Shown here piece after piece: positions 59,143 to 64,000 of a DNA stretch of 64,000 bases (its first letter is position 1; every line of letters begins with the position of its first letter). A program made the position numbers and the translations under genes. This DNA is from Streptomyces sp. NRRL B-3428 (lineage in GTDB: Bacteria > Actinomycetota > Actinomycetes > Streptomycetales > Streptomycetaceae). Under the pieces are notes generated by a model that did no database searches, was not told the DNA's origin, and saw only the letters and a program-made list of their open reading frames with translations. The stretch covers positions 62,001 to 126,000 of the forward strand of contig JOGW01000017.1 in assembly GCA_000721375.1 (NCBI GenBank), given 5' to 3'.

Positions 59143-61371
59143 TCACGTCTCCGCGGGATCCGCGATCCTGCCGGTGAACTCCGTACCGTCCGTCCGGCCG
59201 ACCAGACAGACCAGCGTGCGCGCACCTTCCTTCCAGTCCTCCTCGTACGGCGCGAAACCGAACACCGAACGCTCGCCGCCGGGCGCCCAGGTCGACTCGT
59301 ACTTGTTGCCGCAGATCTTCCACGCGTCGTCGTTGGCCTTGTCCCAGTTCATCGAACTCGGGGCGGTGGCGGTGGGGATGACCTGGAGACCGTGCTTCTG
59401 CGTGCAGTCGGTGAGCCGGTAGCCCTCGCTGTCCTTGACGCTGTCGTCATAGAGCAGACAGTCACCGGCCGCCATCTGGTTCGTGTAGAGCATCTGCCCG
59501 TCGTCACGGAACCGGCCGATCTCCCCGCCGATCTCGGCGTGTTCACCGACCACAAGACAGGCCGTGGCCCGCCCCGCCGCCTCGAACCCCTCCGCCGTCG
59601 GCACGACCGCGTGCACCCCCGCGTCCGGCAGCGCCTCGGCCGTGGGCCCGACCTGGCTCGCGCACCGCGCGGCGCCCTGGTCCTCGGCCTCCTGCGCACT
59701 GGCATGGCTCTCCAGGGCCATCACCTGCCCGTCGGCGAGCGCGTCCTCGGCGCCGCACTCGACGACCCCGAGATTGGCCTGGGACTTGAAGGGGGTCCCG
59801 GACCAGACGACGTTGACGCAATCCCCCGCCTGGAGCGCCTTCTTGAGCCCGACCGTCTCGCCGTACGGGAAGACGGGCCCGGCAGGAGACGGAGGCGGTG
59901 TGCTCCTGGGCGCGGTGGGCGTAGGGGAGTTCTTCTTGCCGGCGTCCGGATCCTCCGTGCCGCCGAAGGTCGCCCAGGCGCCCCAGGACAGCCCGGCGAG
60001 AGCCACGATCACGGCGATGACCAGGGCGATGACCACCGGCGTGGGGAGCTTTCGGCGGGGGCCGGGAGCGCCGCCCGAGGCTGTGTGGGACACGGTCGGG
60101 TAGGACGGAGACCCACCATGCTGCTGGGCCTGGTGGGGCCCGGGGGTGTTGTGCCCCGGGTCGGGCGAATTCCAGGGGTCGTACGGGGAGTGGGGCTGCT
60201 GTCCCGGCCAGGCCTGCTGCCCCTGGGCCGCCAAGGGCTGCTGCCCGTACGGAGGTTGCGGGCCACCCGGCGTGCCGGGGGTCTGCGGGGTGCCCGGCGT
60301 GTGGGGGGTGCCCGGCGCTCCGGGCGTACCCGGCGTCTGAGGCGTGCTGCCCTGATAGCCGACCGGAGTCGCGCCCTGATACCCCGCTGGAGTCGCGCCC
60401 TGATAGCCGGCCGGAGTCGCCCCCTGATACCCGGCCGGTGTCCCGCCCCCGTGGTACCCCACCACCGGCGGCGGCCCGAACACCCCGCCCGGCGGCGCGC
60501 CACCCGTCCCCTGCTCCACCTCCAGGAGCCGCCGCGCCGCCGTGTCCGGCGCGGACCTGAGCACCGGGTCCTTGTTCAGCAACCCTTGCAGCACGGGCCA
60601 GAGTTCACCCGCCCGCGCCGGCGGCCAGGGGTCCTCACCGACCAGCGCCGTGAGCATCGCGTACTCGTCACCGCGGTCGAAGGGGCCACGCCCCTCCACC
60701 GCGTAATAGAGCGTGGCCCCCAGCGAGAACAGATCCGCAGCCGGCGTCGGCGGCTCGCCCCGCGCCCGCTCCGGCGCGAGATAGCCGGGCGTACCGAGGA
60801 TCCCGGCCGTGGACGTGAGCCGCGGCTCGCGCGACTCCGGCTGCAGCGCGATCCCGTAGTCGGTGAGCAGCACCCGCCCGAACGGGTTCCCCGAAGTGTC
60901 CGGCGCCAGCAGGATGTTGGCCGGTTTCACATCCCGGTGCAGGATCCCGATCCGATGCCCGGCGGTGAGCGCGTCGAGCACCGCACGCCCGACCCGGGCC
61001 GCCTCGTGGGTGGGCAGCGGCCCGGCGGTGCGTACGCGCGACTGCAGATCCGTCGCGTCCGCCACGTACTCCATGACGATCCACGGCAGCCCCTCGTGCA
61101 GCAGCACGTCGTGCACGGTCGCCACATGCGGATGGCCGCGCAGCCGCGCCGCGTGCCGGGCCTCGCTGCGGGCGCGGGCGATGCGCTGGGCCGGTTCGGA
61201 GGCATCCATCGGGACGTCGGGCAGCATGATCTCCTTCATGGAGACCTCGCAGGCGAGTTCGTCGTCGTACGCGAGCCAGACGCGGCCCATGCCGCCGGAA
61301 CCCAGCTTGCGCAGCAGCCGATAGCGGCCGCCTATGACCCTGCCCTCACCACGATCCGGTGTGTCGGCCAT
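59143..61371 (-). CDS. Membrane Ser/Thr protein kinase (PknB-like)
   Basis: 742 residues. Kinase domain 15-285: LGSGGMGRVW, K46, HRDVKPANILL with D146, DYG at 171 (in place of DFG, common in actinobacterial kinases) and GTPGYLAPE. A Pro/Gly/Gln-rich linker follows with four TPxGYQG(A/S) octapeptides (311-342), then a membrane helix (443-467) and an extracytoplasmic domain (about 510-735) with six Cys, probably a septum- or cell-wall-facing sensor of DUF4190-like type. GGAGG precedes ATG 61371. Confidence 0.93.
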   Translation of the reverse strand: MADTPDRGEGRVIGGRYRLLRKLGSGGMGRVWLAYDDELACEVSMKEIMLPDVPMDASEPAQRIARARSEARHAARLRGHPHVATVHDVLLHEGLPWIVMEYVADATDLQSRVRTAGPLPTHEAARVGRAVLDALTAGHRIGILHRDVKPANILLAPDTSGNPFGRVLLTDYGIALQPESREPRLTSTAGILGTPGYLAPERARGEPPTPAADLFSLGATLYYAVEGRGPFDRGDEYAMLTALVGEDPWPPARAGELWPVLQGLLNKDPVLRSAPDTAARRLLEVEQGTGGAPPGGVFGPPPVVGYHGGGTPAGYQGATPAGYQGATPAGYQGATPVGYQGSTPQTPGTPGAPGTPHTPGTPQTPGTPGGPQPPYGQQPLAAQGQQAWPGQQPHSPYDPWNSPDPGHNTPGPHQAQQHGGSPSYPTVSHTASGGAPGPRRKLPTPVVIALVIAVIVALAGLSWGAWATFGGTEDPDAGKKNSPTPTAPRSTPPPSPAGPVFPYGETVGLKKALQAGDCVNVVWSGTPFKSQANLGVVECGAEDALADGQVMALESHASAQEAEDQGAARCASQVGPTAEALPDAGVHAVVPTAEGFEAAGRATACLVVGEHAEIGGEIGRFRDDGQMLYTNQMAAGDCLLYDDSVKDSEGYRLTDCTQKHGLQVIPTATAPSSMNWDKANDDAWKICGNKYESTWAPGGERSVFGFAPYEEDWKEGARTLVCLVGRTDGTEFTGRIADPAET
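60346..60441 (-). repeat. 24-bp tandem repeat in the kinase linker
   Basis: Four consecutive 24-bp units encode TPAGYQGA-type octapeptides. The repeat is in frame and probably varies in copy number between strains. Confidence 0.85.
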
Positions 61372-61413
61372 GGCGCCTCCCCCGAGACTGCGACATGTCG
61401 ATGTCGACAGGTA

Positions 61414-61554
61414 TCACGGTAGGAGCGAGGCACCGGTTCCAAGCAGTCTTTTTCCGTGCAGATCCAGGCACTTGGGGCACTCGGCCCCCGGCAGCCACCA
61501 GGGGACCGACGCGTCCCAACCGAAGCGCCCGTGGATCAGGCGCGCGCTTCGGCC
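61414..61554 (-). other. Coding-like CxxC peptide remnant
   Basis: In the gap between the MFS stop and the kinase start, one minus-strand frame reads RFGWDASVPWWLPGAECPKC and then LDLHGKRL, with strong G/C third positions until about 61450 and a stop at 61414. No start codon lies in the gap; the frame runs back into the MFS gene. Either the tail of a decayed gene for a CxxC protein, or a small gene with an unusual start. Confidence 0.3.
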
Positions 61555-62987
61555 TTCTCCCCGACGGCCGGCTCGCCCTCCACGCCCTCGCCCGCCTCCC
61601 GTACGGCCGGAATCGTCAGCGCCACCAGCGCGGACAGGAGCGCCACCGCGCACCCGATCAACAGGCCCACCCGGAACCCGTCCTCGGAGGCCAGCGCATG
61701 CCCGCCGACCGTGATGGTCATCTGTGCGAGTACCACCCCGATCACGGCGGAGCCGATGGTGGTGCCGAGCGAACGCATCAGCGCGTTGAAGCCGTTGGCC
61801 GCCGCCGTCTCGGAGAGCGGTACCGCGCTCATGATCAGGGCGGGCATCGCCCCGTACGCGAGCGCCACCCCACTGCTGATCACGATGTTGACGACCATCA
61901 GACCCCAGGCCGTACCCATCAGACCCAGCGCGAGCCCATATCCCGTGAAGATCACCAACGCACCTGAGACCATCGCGAACTTGGGCCCGCGCGCATTGAT
62001 CAGCTTCCCGCCGAGCGGCGAGATCAGCATCATCATCACGCCACCGGGCGCGAGGTAGAGACCGGCGGCCAGCATCGACTGCCCGAGCCCGTAGCCGGTG
62101 GCCTCCGGGAACTGCAGCAACTGCGGCGCGATCAGCATGAACGCGTACATGCCTACGCCGATCAGGACCGAGGACGCGTTGGTGAGCAGGACGCGGGGGC
62201 GTGCGGTGGTGCGCAGGTCGATCAGCGGGTCACGGGTGCGCAGCTCCCACCGCCCCCAGGCCGCGAGAGCCACGACGGCCAGCGCGAACAGACCGATCGT
62301 GGTGCCCGAACCCCAGCCCCAGTCCGCGCCCTTGGAGACCGCGAGCAGCAGGGAGACCAGACCGACGGCGAGTCCGAGCGCGCCCACGAGATCGAAGCGC
62401 TGCCCCTTCGCGCCGGCCGGCACATCGGGAACCATCACATGGATCAGTACGCCGACGATCAGCGCGAGCGCCGCCGAACCCCAGAACAGCGCACGCCAGT
62501 CGGCGTACTGCGCCACGGCCGCGGCCACCGGCAGACCGATCGCACCGCCGATCCCCATCGAGGCGCTCACCAGCGCGATCGAGCCACTGAGCTTCTCCTT
62601 CGGCACCACGTCACGCAGGAGCGCGATCCCGAGCGGCACCATGCCCATCCCCATGCCCTGGAGCCCCCGGCCCACGATCATCGGCACGACGGACGAGGCC
62701 AGCGCACACACCACCGAGCCGGCGAACAGCGGCACGGCGCAGACCAGCAGCATCCTGCGCTTGCCTATGAGGTCGCCGAGCCGGCCCGAGATCGGGACGC
62801 ACACGCCGGCCACGAGCAGGGTCACCGTGATCACCCAGGCCGCGTTCGACGAGGTCGTGCCGAGCAGCTGCGGCAGCTCCGCGATCAGCGGGGTGACCAG
62901 CGTCTGCATCACCGCCGCGACGGTTCCGGCGAGCGCGAGCGTGGCGACTATGCCGCCCGCCCGGCTGTCCGTCTGTGGGGTGTTCAT
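61536..62987 (-). CDS. MFS transporter, DHA2 type
   Basis: 483 residues with about 14 membrane segments: GRLGDLIGKRRMLLVCAVPL, IVGRGLQGMGMGMVPLGIALL and motif C-like GIGGAIGLPVAAAVAQY. Exporter of drugs or metabolites. GAGGAG precedes ATG 62987; a longer frame into the MarR gene region is rejected. Divergent from a MarR gene with a palindromic operator between, so MarR repression is likely. Confidence 0.92.
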   Translation of the reverse strand: MNTPQTDSRAGGIVATLALAGTVAAVMQTLVTPLIAELPQLLGTTSSNAAWVITVTLLVAGVCVPISGRLGDLIGKRRMLLVCAVPLFAGSVVCALASSVVPMIVGRGLQGMGMGMVPLGIALLRDVVPKEKLSGSIALVSASMGIGGAIGLPVAAAVAQYADWRALFWGSAALALIVGVLIHVMVPDVPAGAKGQRFDLVGALGLAVGLVSLLLAVSKGADWGWGSGTTIGLFALAVVALAAWGRWELRTRDPLIDLRTTARPRVLLTNASSVLIGVGMYAFMLIAPQLLQFPEATGYGLGQSMLAAGLYLAPGGVMMMLISPLGGKLINARGPKFAMVSGALVIFTGYGLALGLMGTAWGLMVVNIVISSGVALAYGAMPALIMSAVPLSETAAANGFNALMRSLGTTIGSAVIGVVLAQMTITVGGHALASEDGFRVGLLIGCAVALLSALVALTIPAVREAGEGVEGEPAVGEKAEARA

Positions 62988-63058
62988 GAGGGCTCCTCGG
63001 TGTACGCCTGGTGCGGCATCGCGGCCGTGCCTGCCCTGGGACGGTCTCCTCGGGCAAC

Positions 63059-63088
63059 GATGTGCATCGTACACATGATGTGCATCAT
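63059..63088. promoter_or_regulatory. Probable MarR operator between the MFS and marR genes
   Basis: GATGTGCATC occurs twice, 18 bp apart (63059-63068 and 63077-63086), and the second copy lies in the palindrome ATGATG-TG-CATCAT (63075-63088). Position, in a 152-bp divergent promoter region, and half-site spacing fit MarR binding. Confidence 0.6.
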
Positions 63089-63139
63089 GCATATGAACGG
63101 CAAGGGTGCGATACGGTCGCCCCAGGAGGACGTACGTAC

Positions 63140-63589
63140 ATGGACAAGCCATCGCATCTGGTCGAGTTCGAGCACATGGTGCTCGGACGGCACCAGCTGA
63201 GCAGCGCCAGACTGCGCAAGGAGCAGGGCCGTCTGGAGCGCAGCGCGTACGTCATGCTGTGCCGGATCCGGATCCAGGGGCCGATGTCGATCGGCGAGCT
63301 GAGCGAGGCGTTCCAGCTCGACACCTCGACCGTGAACCGCCAGACCGCCCATGCCGTACGAGCCGGGCTGCTGCAACGGATCCCGGACCCCGAGGGCGGC
63401 ATGGCACGCAAGTTCCAGCTCACGCCGGAGGGCGAGCGCGAGGTGGACGGGGAGCGCGAGACCCGGGTCGGGGAGCTGGACCAGGTCTTCGACGACTGGT
63501 CGGCCGACGACGTGGAAACCTTCGCGCGCTATCTGCAGCGCTTCAACACAAGCGTGGAACGGCTGAGCGGGCAGCCCTGGCCGCGCTGA
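63140..63589 (+). CDS. MarR-family transcriptional regulator
   Basis: 149 residues: winged helix with YVMLCRIRIQGPMSIGELSEAF, STVNRQTAHAVRAGLLQRIPD and the wing ARKFQLTPEGEREV, framed by the N- and C-terminal dimer helices. AGGAGG precedes ATG 63140. Divergent from the DHA2 exporter gene it probably represses. Inducer unknown. Confidence 0.92.
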   Translation: MDKPSHLVEFEHMVLGRHQLSSARLRKEQGRLERSAYVMLCRIRIQGPMSIGELSEAFQLDTSTVNRQTAHAVRAGLLQRIPDPEGGMARKFQLTPEGEREVDGERETRVGELDQVFDDWSADDVETFARYLQRFNTSVERLSGQPWPR

Positions 63590-63616
63590 GGCCACCCGCC
63601 CAACCGCTGAGCGCCG

Positions 63617-64000
63617 CTATGCGGGCAGCAGGAACCCCTGCTCCACGAGGAGCCGGATCTGCGCCGGCGTACGGTCCCGCAGCAACACCGGATCCTCACC
63701 GACCAGTTGGGCGATGGCGTCCAGGATCCGGCCCGCGCTCATGGAGCCGTCGCACACCCCCGCGAACCCCGCTCCGATGGTGTCCACCTTCGTGGCCCGT
63801 CGCATCCCCCGGTGCTGACGCAGTACGACATGCTCCGGATCCTCGGCACCCGGCAACCCGACCTGCTCCTGCACCACACCCTCGGCCAGCACGAAATGCC
63901 CGGCGAGGAGCGCCGCGTCATCGTGCGCCCGCAGATGGTCGAGCCGCGCGAAGTGCGCCTCGACCGCTTCACCAAGCGGCTGCTCCACCGGATGCGGCCA
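63617..64000 (-). CDS. SAM-dependent methyltransferase, C-terminal part
   Basis: The 3' end of a gene whose start lies beyond the window. The 127 visible residues (LREHDDA-like HLRAHDDAALLAGHFVLAE, VVLRQHRGMRRATKVDTIGAG, SAGRILDAIAQLVGED, RLLVEQGFLLP) form a helical/winged-helix domain that closes DUF7059-type class I methyltransferases of actinobacteria, usually found near topA and tmk. The catalytic domain is not in the window, so the call rests on this C-terminal pattern. Confidence 0.75.
   Translation of the reverse strand, partial: WPHPVEQPLGEAVEAHFARLDHLRAHDDAALLAGHFVLAEGVVQEQVGLPGAEDPEHVVLRQHRGMRRATKVDTIGAGFAGVCDGSMSAGRILDAIAQLVGEDPVLLRDRTPAQIRLLVEQGFLLPA

Overview
The window is a high-GC actinobacterial chromosome segment, almost certainly Streptomyces. 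Third codon positions are strongly G/C, GTG and TTG starts are common, and the gene order follows the conserved core of that genus: folB-folK-DUF3180, folE, ftsH, hpt, tilS, dacB, ppa, and later holB-tmk-topA. Genus-typical families also occur: a TipA regulator with its thiopeptide-inducible promoter architecture, a WhiJ-like XRE / RsbW-like ATPase / DUF397 trio, an ECF41 sigma factor, and genus-wide palindromic repeats.

Layout. 1-10.3 kb is core metabolism: folate synthesis (folB, folK and the convergent folE), membrane proteolysis (ftsH), purine salvage (hpt), tRNA-Ile lysidinylation (tilS), a zinc metalloprotease-like protein, a D,D-carboxypeptidase and inorganic pyrophosphatase. 10.4-24.3 kb mixes transport and regulation: a ThrE-type exporter, DedA, YbjQ, tipA divergent from glutamate decarboxylase, a sialidase-like lipoprotein, a drug-type ABC exporter with its PadR repressor, DinB, an aldehyde dehydrogenase, and the XRE/ATPase/DUF397 developmental-type locus. 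24.5-34.7 kb holds a FUSC exporter, a DUF2786 protein, a divergent HxlR/NmrA pair, a carbon-nitrogen hydrolase, a Pol I-like polymerase, and a SigE-family sigma factor with a duplicated-domain membrane partner.

34.8-37.2 kb is an accessory patch beside tRNA-Thr(CGU): small membrane, lipoprotein and Cys-rich proteins and a minimal GntR regulator facing an array of 10-bp operator repeats; no integrase is visible. 37.2-40.6 kb is a beta-glucoside PTS unit (EIIBCA plus BglG-type antiterminator) with an RNA antiterminator/terminator leader. 40.6-50.9 kb carries a membrane protein, a DUF6817-like protein, two MFS exporters flanking a TetR regulator, a LysE exporter, an ECF41 sigma factor with its oxidoreductase partner, and a secreted tripeptidyl-aminopeptidase-like lipoprotein. 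51.0-58.5 kb is the replication set: holB, an unusual MFS-thymidylate kinase-coiled-coil fusion, and topA. The end holds a Ser/Thr kinase, an MFS/MarR pair and the 3' part of a methyltransferase gene.

The observations most worth following are: a TipA homologue with Asn where the thiostrepton-binding Cys214 should be; a near-identical 24-nt element at the same distance from the starts of the ATPase and DUF397 genes; a PTS antiterminator RNA whose loop is expanded by tens of nucleotides; the 10-bp periodic GntR operator; and the membrane-anchored thymidylate kinase. Nothing here is a clear, wholly new system; most novelty is in regulatory architecture.
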